Origin: Sphaerolaimus hirsutus
Taxonomy: Eukaryota; Nematoda; Chromadorea; Monhysterida; Sphaerolaimidae
Direction of reading: 5' to 3'
DNA: 64,000 nucleotides
NCBI GenBank assembly: GCA_964036195.1
Contig: OZ038451.1
Coordinates: forward strand, 992,001-1,056,000
Position numbers and translations under genes: made by a program. The notes beneath the pieces are model-generated. The model was given only the letters and a program-made list of their open reading frames with translations, was not told where the DNA came from and did no database searches. The first letter of the stretch is position 1, and every line of letters begins with the position of its first letter. This document shows positions 20,042 to 30,100 of the stretch, piece by piece.

Positions 20042-21178
20042 ATGCAGTGGCGGCTCGTAACCGGCAGGGGTATGCTGCCAGACATCAAGGGCTTTTTCCG
20101 AAGAAAGGGCAGAAGGGACAGAAACCCAAACAAATGGGAACCCCGTCCGTTCAACAAGGAAAAATCGGTAAGCGACGGCGACGTAACCGCCAGAAGAAAC
20201 AGACAAGTGGCTTCAACAAACCCGCTTTGTCAAATCAAATCGTCACACAACCGTCAAGTTCGTCACAGTTACCTTCAAAGTTTGTCACACCCCTCAAACG
20301 AGTTTCTCCATTCAAACGGCTTTCAGGACGCACGGTACAGCCTAGATCGGATCCCCCGGTCGGTTATAGTACCGAACGCGCCGAAGAAATCGAAATGGAG
20401 ACGGGTGCGCGCCGGGTCACAAAACCTGCACCCTCCTGCGAGTCACAACCGCAGAGCTCGTCAACAAACGCCAAACTCACAGTCACCGAGCCTGTCACAA
20501 CGGAAGTCACAGTGGAAGACGCGATCCCTGACCGCGAGCCCTTGCAAAAGCGACTCAAGAGATTCGCTGGAGTCGCAGGGCTCCCAGGTGAGCAGAAATC
20601 GTCACACCAAACATTTTCCTTTGTACCCCAAACTTTTCACAAATTCAATAACATCAATAAAAAACTGGTCAAATCAAAAGTTAAACGATCTAAAAAGATC
20701 AGTGACCTTCCTCAAACAAACGCCTTCACAGTCCGACATAGAAATCGGAGAGATGGAAGAAAGTCACGATCAAGATCTAGATCCCCCTCCATACCATTTG
20801 ACCAATTCAACTCAATCACTTCACAGTGTACGACCTCATTCACAACCTCCCATGTCCCCTTGCTATCAAGCCAACCGCTTGCAGCATCGGAGCAATGGCA
20901 GCCCACCGAGTCATCGACGACGATCGTCGATGAGACCGACGCGCTCCGACAAGCCTTCGAGAGGCTCGCCGAGGAATCTGAGAAACTCCCCAACTGGCCG
21001 GGAAGACCAGCGGGGGCCCCAGAAGACCAGGCGCCCGGACACGGGGAAGGCCACCAGCCTGAGGAGGATGCCGTCGAACCCATGGACGAGCATCATGAGG
21101 AGGGCCGGGAAAATGCCGGCGTCGAAGACGCCGACAATCTGCTACCACAGGAGTGATGAGAGCATCACAGGCGTTTGA
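20042..21178 (+). pseudogene. Env-tail reading frame duplicated in the 5' LTR
   Basis: The same 378-residue frame as the end of the BEL-2 polyprotein (43716-44852), opening here at an ATG (MQWRLVTGRGML). It lacks the upstream Env ectodomain. By eye it differs from the 3' copy by three residues (H/R, M/T and T/A). As part of a 5' LTR it would lie in or before the transcript start, so expression is doubtful. Confidence 0.6.
20134..21156 (+). other. second open frame in the 5' LTR (340 codons)
   Basis: This is the 5' LTR copy of the overlapping frame described at 43808-44830: an ATG-initiated, uninterrupted frame in a different register from the Env tail. It is fortuitously in frame with the upstream decayed pol piece, giving one open run from 19720 to 21156. 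Confidence 0.45.
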
Positions 21179-22360
21179 TTTTGATTTTGTTTCACATCAA
21201 TTTGCCGAGATTGGCTGAGATAAAATTAAATTAAATTTAATTTTTATTCTAGTTTCGGGAGTGTGTAACATTATCGTAAAATGTAAAATCTTTAATATTT
21301 AAGTTGATGTTCTTATGTTCGCTTTTATATTTAATCAATTCAATTTATTACGATTCCATTCATATTTACATTCCAATTTTAACATCTTCACATTCACCAT
21401 TTAATATCTCAAGCGATGTTGTTTACAACGTGCGCTTCACATCGCTCACATATTTAGATCTTAGTCATTGCTCACATTCCGCCACATTTCCTTGACAAGC
21501 AGCACGCAAATACGCCGTCATGTTTATGTTAAGCGGCGGGCCCGCCCCGAGTGGGGGGCCGGGCCCGCGCGCCATTTCAAATGCAGTCTGGCTTGTCTCA
21601 CATTTTCACTATCTTGCCAGTTTAGCTCGCTTTTCATCGGAGAAGCGAGCGGGCAAGGATTGAACTTTCACAATTGGAAATGTTGGGTAAAAATCGGAGA
21701 TTAGAGCCGACCGATTGGCGCCAAACCAATCGCCATCGGTCTGGCCCTTAAAAGCCGATTTCACAGCTAGAATCGGCAGTGTTTGCAACCTCATCAACTT
21801 CACACGAATCTCTTCCTAGGATCTAAATAAGCGCCGTAGTCACTTTATTAAGTCGCTTGTTTTTGGTGCTAAGTTTTACGCTTGGTGCTTTAAATCACCT
21901 CAGTGCTTTATTTTCACACCTGCGCTGTAAGAGGTGCTTTATTCACAACCGCGCCACTTAATTGTCGCCTTTTGTCGTAATTAAGTGCCTTCTTTAAATT
22001 GCCTTATTTCTCCGGTAATTAGAACTTCTTTTACGTTTTATTTAAGTAATTAATTTAGTTGTAAATTAATTCCTTTGGCTACGTAAATTTTTATATATAT
22101 TTTATTTACATTTATTTCTTTGTATTTAATTGTCTAAATAAAAACGTTCGTCAAAACCTTTGGTAAACAATCTAAATTTGCTTCACACTAACTCACGTCA
22201 ACTCACTTCAACTCAAATAATCACATTTGATAAAATAACGGAACGTCAACTAGAGACGACGCTTCACGTCAACTTTCACTTGTTCACATTTGTCCTCTTC
22301 CTCGGTTAGGAATAGGAGCTGGTTCACAAGTCACTTCAACAAGTTCCGTATTATTTTACA

Positions 22361-22380
22361 TGGCGCAGCGAGCAGGGTGA
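22361..22380 (+). promoter_or_regulatory. BEL-2 primer-binding site
   Basis: TGGCGCAGCGAGCAGGGTGA abuts the end of the 5' LTR. It starts with TGG, complementary to a tRNA 3' CCA. The identical 20-mer abuts the 5' LTR of BEL-1. Which tRNA it matches could not be decided here. Confidence 0.8.
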
Positions 22381-22637
22381 CTAATTAAACTAATTGGTCA
22401 CTCTAATTAAGTCGTCTCGCGCGAAATTTCATTGGAAATTGCTTTTCACAGTCTGAGTCACACGCACGAGGTTACGGTAATACGGTTTTGGACGCAAAAT
22501 CGTTAGTAGCACGTGCATATTAACTTACGATTTTACAAGTACAAGTCACAAGAAACGAAATATTTATTTTATTATTTTATTTCGTTCACAGCTAGCTACC
22601 ACTTTGCTAATAAGCAATAAATCAATTGAACTTTGCT
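22381..22637 (+). other. BEL-2 leader
   Basis: Short non-coding leader between the primer site and the gag ATG. It contains several TCACA words (for example 22447-22451 and 22460-22464). Confidence 0.6.
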
Positions 22638-25397
22638 ATGGCCGACGAACGCATACGCGCTCAGCGAGGCGCCGCCGCCGCCGCAGCTATGCCTGCGAGC
22701 AACGTTGATGAGTTCGACACAGCTCATCCGTTGACTCAACATAGCCGGGCGCTGACTGGAGTGCGCAACGGAGTGCTGCGTTTCACATCCAAACCGATTC
22801 CTAAAATCGTCAAAGACGAGTCACAACCCGCCGCCGTAAACATACGCGCGGCGGAGGAAGTATTAGAATTACTTCAGGCCTACGGCTACCAAGCCGAGAT
22901 GAAACACTCGGACCTGTCTACGGCTATGGACAAATTCACAACCACTGTCCAAGATTACATCACAAGCCTAGACAGAGACGAAGACGGAGTGGCCAAAGAG
23001 ATAAAGAGCGCCAACGCCAAATTGGAGCGCGCGCTCTACTCAGGCTCGAACAACGCGATGATGCTCATGGATGAGCTGGAATCGAGGATTGCGTCCGCCC
23101 AAGCGCACATCAAATCCGCGGAAAGGTTGATACTTTCCTTGAAAGGTCAGTCCACTGTTGATTTAACTACTCAACCCCCTTCACAACCCCCTTACAACAA
23201 TGTCAATATGGGAAGTAGTTCTCAACCTTCACAACCGGAAACTTTGTTAAAGTTACCTAAAATCGAGCTTGCTAAATATAACGGTGATCCGTTAGAATGG
23301 GCAGCTTGGTGGGAGATTTTTCGAGCTCAAATTCACGACCGAGCTAATTTGTCAATGGGTATGAAATATACATACCTCAAGCTCAGCCTTACCGGTCCAG
23401 CAGCAGAACTGCTGGCCGGATTAAAAGGTGATGGTCGAGATTACATCACAGCGGTCACCATGTTACAATCAAACTTTGGTGAGACGCATCGGGTACAAGC
23501 CGCCCTTTGGGATAAATTGTATTCACTCGAAAAGCCTTCGTCAAGAGGAGACTCTCTCACAAATTTCACACGAACCCTTTTGTCAACTCTCAATCAACTT
23601 AAAGAAAGGGGTGAGAGTGTCGATTCTGGTGCAGTGTTAAGAATAATTCGTGGTTATCTTCCCGATAATATTGTTCTTGCCGTCACAGAAGAACACCGGA
23701 ATTCGATGCGCACCGCTGTAACCGGCGACACAGAACTCACAGTCGTCAGGTTTGTTGATGCATTAACTACCATTGCTCGTGCTCGGTTAGATGCGATGAA
23801 AACTGAACAACAAAGTTCACAATCTTCAACTGTTGTTCAGAAATCACAAAATTCATCAATAAAAAAGCCACAAAATGGAGGAGGTTGGCAACAGCAAAAG
23901 AAAAAAGGAAATAAATCACAAAATACCTTTTCAAAACAAAAACCTATTCACAATACGGTTGCTTTTGCTGGTACCAATGCTAACGTTGGTAAATCACAAG
24001 GAAAAAATAAAAATTCCACTCAACCTCCCAGAACTCCGGCAATCGGAGCGATTAGTCAAAAGCAGTCCTCACAACCTGCTGCTGACTATCGCAAGCCGAT
24101 ATTCGAGTGCTTGTTCTGCGGCGTCAAAGAGCACTACACAACCGACTGCCCTCAATACGTCACACCGAGAGAGCGCACTGCACGGTTGCAAGCTTTGGGT
24201 GATGTGTGCACGCGCTGCACGCGCAGAGGTCATCAAGCGGCACAGTGCACTCAACGACTGAGTTGCTACTACTGTCGCCAGATTGATCAGCATCACGGGG
24301 CGTTCTGTCCTACCAGACAGGCACCCGCCAGGCGTCAGGTAAACAATTCACAAAATAAAGCCTTTGTCAAAGCAACGAGCGCTAATTTTGTCAACGCTCA
24401 GGTAATCACAACGGGCGCGGCGTCGTCACATGCACCGCCATCGTATCCGCCTTCACACACGGAACCGATGAGCGTGTGTGTCATCCCCCCGGATGAGAAC
24501 GATTTCCGGTGGAGACAGAATACGCTGTACCAGCTGGACATGGACGGCCCGTTAGACATGGGCGAATGGCCGAGGCCCGCTAACGCTCAACAAGCGAAAG
24601 CTCAGGAGGAAGCCCGCAAATATCACAGCGAGAACGAGCTGTGGACGACGCTCCGTGCCAACCTCATCCAGGAAGGCACAGATATGGAGACTGTCGAGGC
24701 CAAAATCCGCGGCTTCCAGCAGAAACGGTACGAGGTGTACCCACACCTCAACCCGAACCAAATGTCATCGTCGGTGCCACTTCAACCCAGTCACAGGCCC
24801 ACGGTGGAGGTGCTGAGCGCACAGGCGGGTTACGGTAACCCCAACACCGCTACCAGGCAGCAGGCCGAACAAGAATGTGAGTTCGATTTTGCACCTATTG
24901 TTCGTTTGCAAGTGGCCCAGGCTTCATTAATAAATAAAGACGCTGAATTAAATCGAGTCACAGACCCTTTGTTAATATTCTTTGACACTGGATGCGAATA
25001 TTCATACATTAAAGCATCAGTGGCAAATGAGTATAACTTTGAAAACAAAGGAGATGTTGTTCTTCAAATGAACGTGTTTGCGACAAAAACGCCCGTCACA
25101 GTCAATACGTTTTTGGTCGAGGCTGTTATGCCTATTTACAAACACGTCGACAATAAGGGCAATATGTTACAAATTCCGCTCACTTTACGTGCAGTGGATA
25201 ATTTGGCAACATATGCGTGCCCACCTCCTTTGTCACAAGATGACAAAACAGTCATTTATATTGTGTACGGTGAACATGCACAAGAACAATTCACGGAACC
25301 GCTTGAATTGACCGAAATGACTGACGAGTTTTGTCACAAACTATGTCAACCAGATGTAGTCATTGGTCAAGACTATTATTGGAAGTTCGATATTTGA
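22638..25397 (+). CDS. gag: BEL-2 gag and protease
   Basis: 919 codons from ATG (MADERIRAQRG) to TGA. An Ala-rich N-terminus and a coiled region (about residues 75-185) precede the gag core (about 205-390, LPKIELAKYNGDPLEWAAWW), which matches the DUF1759-type BEL gag family. A Gln/Lys/Asn-rich basic linker follows (about 390-480). Three zinc knuckles lie at about 490-560 (CLFC...C, CTRCTRRGHQAAQC, CYYC...HH...C). The aspartic protease has its FFDTGCEYSY motif near residue 782. Gag would coat the element RNA and the protease cut the polyprotein. The TGA after YYWKFDI is in frame with the pol sequence that follows. An upstream TTG at 22626 is in frame but ATG 22638 is preferred. Confidence 0.85.
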   Translation: MADERIRAQRGAAAAAAMPASNVDEFDTAHPLTQHSRALTGVRNGVLRFTSKPIPKIVKDESQPAAVNIRAAEEVLELLQAYGYQAEMKHSDLSTAMDKFTTTVQDYITSLDRDEDGVAKEIKSANAKLERALYSGSNNAMMLMDELESRIASAQAHIKSAERLILSLKGQSTVDLTTQPPSQPPYNNVNMGSSSQPSQPETLLKLPKIELAKYNGDPLEWAAWWEIFRAQIHDRANLSMGMKYTYLKLSLTGPAAELLAGLKGDGRDYITAVTMLQSNFGETHRVQAALWDKLYSLEKPSSRGDSLTNFTRTLLSTLNQLKERGESVDSGAVLRIIRGYLPDNIVLAVTEEHRNSMRTAVTGDTELTVVRFVDALTTIARARLDAMKTEQQSSQSSTVVQKSQNSSIKKPQNGGGWQQQKKKGNKSQNTFSKQKPIHNTVAFAGTNANVGKSQGKNKNSTQPPRTPAIGAISQKQSSQPAADYRKPIFECLFCGVKEHYTTDCPQYVTPRERTARLQALGDVCTRCTRRGHQAAQCTQRLSCYYCRQIDQHHGAFCPTRQAPARRQVNNSQNKAFVKATSANFVNAQVITTGAASSHAPPSYPPSHTEPMSVCVIPPDENDFRWRQNTLYQLDMDGPLDMGEWPRPANAQQAKAQEEARKYHSENELWTTLRANLIQEGTDMETVEAKIRGFQQKRYEVYPHLNPNQMSSSVPLQPSHRPTVEVLSAQAGYGNPNTATRQQAEQECEFDFAPIVRLQVAQASLINKDAELNRVTDPLLIFFDTGCEYSYIKASVANEYNFENKGDVVLQMNVFATKTPVTVNTFLVEAVMPIYKHVDNKGNMLQIPLTLRAVDNLATYACPPPLSQDDKTVIYIVYGEHAQEQFTEPLELTEMTDEFCHKLCQPDVVIGQDYYWKFDI

Positions 25398-25498
25398 CCA
25401 ACAGAAATCGAACTCCCATCTGGATTGATTATAGTCGAATCAATACTTGGATTAATGCTTGGCGGAAATGCATCATCACAGTCATTTGTCACAACACC
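25398..25498 (+). CDS. pol: BEL-2 protease-RT linker, cut off by BEL-1
   Basis: After the TGA at 25395-25397 the same frame continues for 33 codons (ELPSGLIIVESILGLMLGG) to the BEL-1 insertion. BEL-1's own polyprotein has the matching block RLPSGLYVIPSELGLLMGG, so this is genuine pol. The frame is resumed without shift at 37994 beyond BEL-1. Confidence 0.75.
25494..25498. repeat. BEL-1 target-site duplication ACACC (left)
   Basis: ACACC directly precedes the left BEL-1 LTR and is repeated at 37989-37993 directly after the right LTR. Five bases is the usual BEL/Pao duplication length. Confidence 0.9.
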
Positions 25499-26757
25499 TG
25501 TGATGAAGCCACCGAAGTCAGCGTCTTCTACCACCGAATCCGGCAACTCCAAGACCGTAGTTAGAAACGGCCTTTAGAGTGGTTGATTTCCCGTTGTAGC
25601 CGAACGTCCACTTGTCGACAGCCAAGTTGAGTTTATTTCGTGGTTGCGTGTTGAAAGGGGTTCGAAATTGTTTCAGGTACTTTATTTGATCAGACACAGC
25701 CAAATATAAAAGCGCAAAGCCTAGCGAGCTTCCTAGTCGAAGTTTCTATCGCTAGCTTATTTTCGTTCAGAAGCTTGGGGTCCGCAGACTGAAGTAAAAA
25801 CTTCCAAAGTAGCTAGGACACGGAAATCATGTATAGAAAAACAGCTACAGTAATTTCCTAATACAAATACACAAATAAGTCACAAATGCAACAAATAAAC
25901 ATATCTAGCCGAAACAGTTGCCTCATACTGCGTGGGCATACATTCAAATACTTATGGTAAAGAAATACCAGGTACAAATTGGGTTAATAGAAAAACTATT
26001 AATCTTACGAGGCGCGAAGTCGGCAAACTCGGCCGATTTACTAATTTGCTTCAATTTGTCAGAAAACATTGACGCACATTGGAACTAATATAATAGGGTT
26101 CGAAAACTGTAAATAGTAGTGCAAATGTTCCTAATGACGTAAATAGAGTAGGGTATATTCGATATAATAATAATAATCACTTCCTGGAAACGTATGTTGA
26201 ATAATCTAACAAAATTGGGACTTATTCGAGGTAAATAGGTATTGTAATTGAGCAGGGTCTATAATACATTCAGCTTGAGCAGGGTATTATAATTATGCCT
26301 ACGCGAAGGGCTTCGTAAATTCATACAGAAAATGCTAGTTACACACAGGGCACTATTTCTCTATTAGGACGCTGGCCTAAATAAATACGTGGCACATAAA
26401 TATTTACAACTTTTGACTTTCCCAAATTGCAAGTAAACCATGTAAATGTATATATAATAATGATCAGAAAATTACGGCGAGTTGAATGAGCCTAATTTCA
26501 TATTAATACACCTAATAATAACTTATTTGACCTTTTAACCTAAACATTCCACATAAACCTATCAATAACTTATAGAACACTTTCCTAATCGAATATTCTC
26601 CATGGGTAAATAATATAGTGCAGGAAATACAATTTGTGTGGTAAAGTAATATAGTGCATAAAATGTAAAATAGTGCAAATAAGTAAATGTGCAAATATGA
26701 GCCTAATTATCAATTCTCTGTATTTCTTTATCCATCCATTTTGCCACGGTCAGCACA
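25499..26757 (-). repeat. BEL-1 3' LTR
   Basis: 1259-bp direct repeat of 36730-37988. The differences seen are GTAGTTAGAAACGG against GTAGTGAGAAATGG near 25560, and one C/T near 26476. The word CAGA (sense), very common in the internal region, is not enriched here. Confidence 0.92.
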
Positions 26758-27159
26758 CTCCGGGCGGAAGAGTTGCTGCACCCCATTGTTGCAGCAACGT
26801 CACATGCTTGTGGTGGTGGGCGCCAACGTGATGAGTGGCGTTTCCACAGTCGCCTCGGTGGTGAACGTGGTCGTGCGCGAAGTCGTGGGTGTGCGGGAAG
26901 TCGCAGGTCCGGTTGCGGGTGATGCCAACGCTGACCTAGCCTGATGATGAAGCAGGTAGTTGCCCGTGTCGCTTCCTGCGCGTTCGCGTGAGGTGAATTT
27001 GCGGATATCGGGCATGTGAGCACTGTCTCTGTTCCTGGCTATGACTTGTCCTTCATCAGCTGAACTTTCATCTGGCTGAACGTATGCTGATAGTGACTTT
27101 GCCATTCTGTCCTCTGTTTCTGCTCTCCTGGCAAATCTGACGGACTGTGTTGAGTTGGA
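26758..27159 (-). other. BEL-1 3' untranslated region
   Basis: 400 bp between the polyprotein stop and the 3' LTR. Short minus-strand frames (for example 26800-27105, Ser/Thr-rich) overlap it and could be a former C-terminal extension, but nothing recognisable. No polypurine tract is visible next to the LTR: the sense-strand bases just before it are CTTCCGCCCGGAG. Confidence 0.5.
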
Positions 27160-30100
27160 TCAGGCTCTCCTTTTGATTGCTGGTCTCAACTCTGTCTTGC
27201 GCACTTTCCTCTGTGGGTAATTGGTCTCTCTCTGAGTTGACTTCTTGATAGTGTATCTGACGGCTCTGAAGCATAGCCATATGCACTTGAATGGACACAC
27301 TATGCATTTCCATATGCATGTGTATACGCATGGTGGAATCACTGGTTTCCCTGTGGCAATTCTCCAATTGTACCACAGGTATCCTGCAGCTACAATTCCA
27401 GCTACCAGGATTGTGATTCCCAGCAGCATTGCGATTGTGTTGATGATCACTTGAAAGGGTCCTTTCAGCATTCCTCCCATAAAGTTGGTGTACCCTTTTG
27501 ATACTCCAGATATGTAGTGACCATATGCCTTGCCGATTCCTGCTGCTGTCTGTCCAATTCCAGCTCCAATGCCTTCTATTGAATTTCTGATCACTCTGGG
27601 ATCCAATGACATATCTGCTGTGTAATCGATCAACTGGTTCTGCACATGCTCCAAATTCTGTAGTCTCTGAATCTGGCCTCTGACATCCATGAAATTGGTC
27701 GCTCTGTTGACAATGTTGGTGAACAGGTGAGGCGCGTCAAACGTGAAGGCCTGCCATTGTCCTTTCCATGTCATTTCGATTGGAGTCTCTGTGACATGCA
27801 CCATTCCATGTGCGGACTTCCACTGTCCATGTTCATTTCTGTACAGGTGCGGTGTGGTGTGGCTGCAATCCTCTTCTGGTGATTTCTCCACCAAGTCTCT
27901 GCTGCCTGGGCTCTTGAACCACAAGGGCCCGTCTTTGTCCAATCTCATTGGTGTGTACTTGTAACATGTCTCTCCCACTTTTCCTGTCTGATAAACTATG
28001 TATGGCTGCACTTCCTTGCATTCCCAAAACATAATTGCTTCTCCAGCCCATTCTGCATGAACATCCTGTCTTCCCAGCATGGCTCGAATCCCCAGTGTTG
28101 GATCGATGCGGAAAAGCTGAGTCAACATGTCCAGCTGGTTCTTGCGAAGTTGACATAACTGATGCCATACAATCGCAAATTGTGCCTGAGTCATCTCTCT
28201 GACTACATGTTGCAGGAACTGAAACTTGGAGTTTCTGTCGTCCAATCTGGCATACAATGTTCCACTGATTGTCGACTCTCTCGCCTCCACTATCTTTCCT
28301 GGCATTGCCCATTCTACAGGCACATCTTCTCTTCTGTCAAACTGGATGAATACACCTCCTTGATCGGTGTAGTATGTGTCTCCCGGAACACATTCTGAAC
28401 CAATTGGCCTCTTTGTCTTGTTGCTGTGGGAGTATGCTGCTTGCAACTTTGATACAATAATTGTCTGGCCAGATATTTCTGATTTGAATCTGCCAATTCT
28501 CCCATATGCACATTGATGCTTGAAATTCTCCGTATCCCACACTGTGATTCCATAATTGTGGTCTCTGCAATGTCCCATCATGGCTCTGCATTGGCTGAAA
28601 TCTTGCAAGTCGCTGATTACAGTCTTTCCATCAAGTGAAGCCACAGTTCCTTCTTCCATGTAGAAGTTACTGACGACATTCTCTTTGTCATGGCAACACC
28701 ATGAATATTCCACATTCAAGGTTTGATTGGTTGTCCACACTCTGGGCTCCATTTCTACCAAAGGTGTTCCTCTGAACATTTTGTGAATTCTTGCATAGTT
28801 ACAGGCTACCACGCCAACTTGCTGGTATTTCTCAAAATTGCCTGTAATGCCTTTCGCTCCCCAGAAACTGGTGTGTGTGATGATCTCTTTGATTCTGATG
28901 TAGCATCTGTATGCTTTCTCTTTCTGTGGAATCTGTCTCTGTGCGTAAAGTGTAACTTTCATTGCCTTGACAAAATTCCTTGGTGGGATATGGCACTGCA
29001 CTTCTTCAGGAACTGTAAGCGCATGTCCATGTCTCCCACTGGTACAAATCTGATACTTCTGGCTTTGTGAGCTGATCACCTGTTCTACAGGATGATCTTT
29101 GATTGCATCCTTGAATCTCTCATAAGTCTGCATTTCTCTGACAGATTTTGGTGGCCATTCTGAAGGCAAAGGTGGCAATCCATGATGCGCTGCCAATGAT
29201 GGTGGCCTTACTGTCGAGGTTTCTAGAACGTATGTTCTGGAAAATACTTCGCTGTAAGCCTTGCCGGCTTCTCTCAGCGTTGCTGACTCTGACATGCCTG
29301 TCAGCATCAACACCATGCACAGCATTCCAATCACCAGACTGCTGGTGGTTGCCGCGGTTTTCCCTGTTGCACTCCTCAGGACTCTATCCGATGCTGAGTT
29401 CCTCTGAGCAGGGTTTGGTACAGAGTCTCTGTTCGAGCTCTGATTTCTGACATGTTTCCGGACAATTGCTGGGTCCAGTAAATCCACTTTGACTGTCACT
29501 GCTGTCTCTGGGATATCCATTGTCTTTGAATTGATTTCCAGCGGATACAATTGATTGAGTGGTCTGCTGACAACATTTCTGTTGGCAGTTCTGACTTTTG
29601 CTGAGCGAATCTGTCCATCTTTGCTGGGCTCTAACTGCTCGATGCGACCCATCCTCCATGCACCTCTGGGCATGTTTTCTTCATAAATCAGCACAACTTC
29701 ATTCACTTTGGGTTCTTGAGTCACTGTCAATCTGCCATGTTTGTGTGTCACCTGAGTCCTTTCCCTCAAGCTCGGGATATACTCTTGATGCCACAAGTCC
29801 CAGAACTTATCCAAAGTTTGCTGGGTTGTCTCCCAATATTTCTGCAGTTTCGCTGCGTTATCCATTCTGGGCACAAATTCTTCATCTTTGTCTGCGTCAA
29901 ACTGTGGTGCTCCAATATGACCTTCCCCTGTCAAGAAGTCTTTTGGCGTCAGCACTCTGAGGCTCTTTACATCACCATAGATGTAAGAGATTGGCCTGCT
30001 ATTGATCACTGCCTCGACTTCTGGCAGAAGTGTCAACAATTCTTGCAGGGTTAACATTCTGTGCCCCACAGCTGCCTTGAAATGTTTCTTGGTGATGCCC

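Larger units (their letters stand above)
20026..22360 (+). repeat. BEL-2 5' LTR (2335 bp, contains coding sequence)
   Basis: It is a direct copy of 43700-46034. Its 5' boundary (TATTGGTTATG) does not begin with TG, but it coincides with the inner edge of the target duplication TGAAA. Its 3' boundary (TTATTTTACA) is followed at once by the primer-binding site. The first ~1150 bp carry the reading frame of the Env tail and a second open frame. The rest is non-coding, with an AT-rich promoter-like stretch near 22090-22115 and an AATAAA at about 22137-22142. Confidence 0.85.

Noticed and set aside
20840-21148. Minus-strand open frames of 100-123 codons over the BEL-2 LTR coding part (also at 44386-44822)
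   Set aside because: They mirror a T-poor region that is open in several frames; they have no recognisable domains and lie opposite the better-supported + frames.
27068-27376. Minus-strand 102-codon frame overlapping the end of the BEL-1 polyprotein
   Set aside because: Low-complexity and overlapping conserved Env membrane segment in another frame; no support as an accessory gene.
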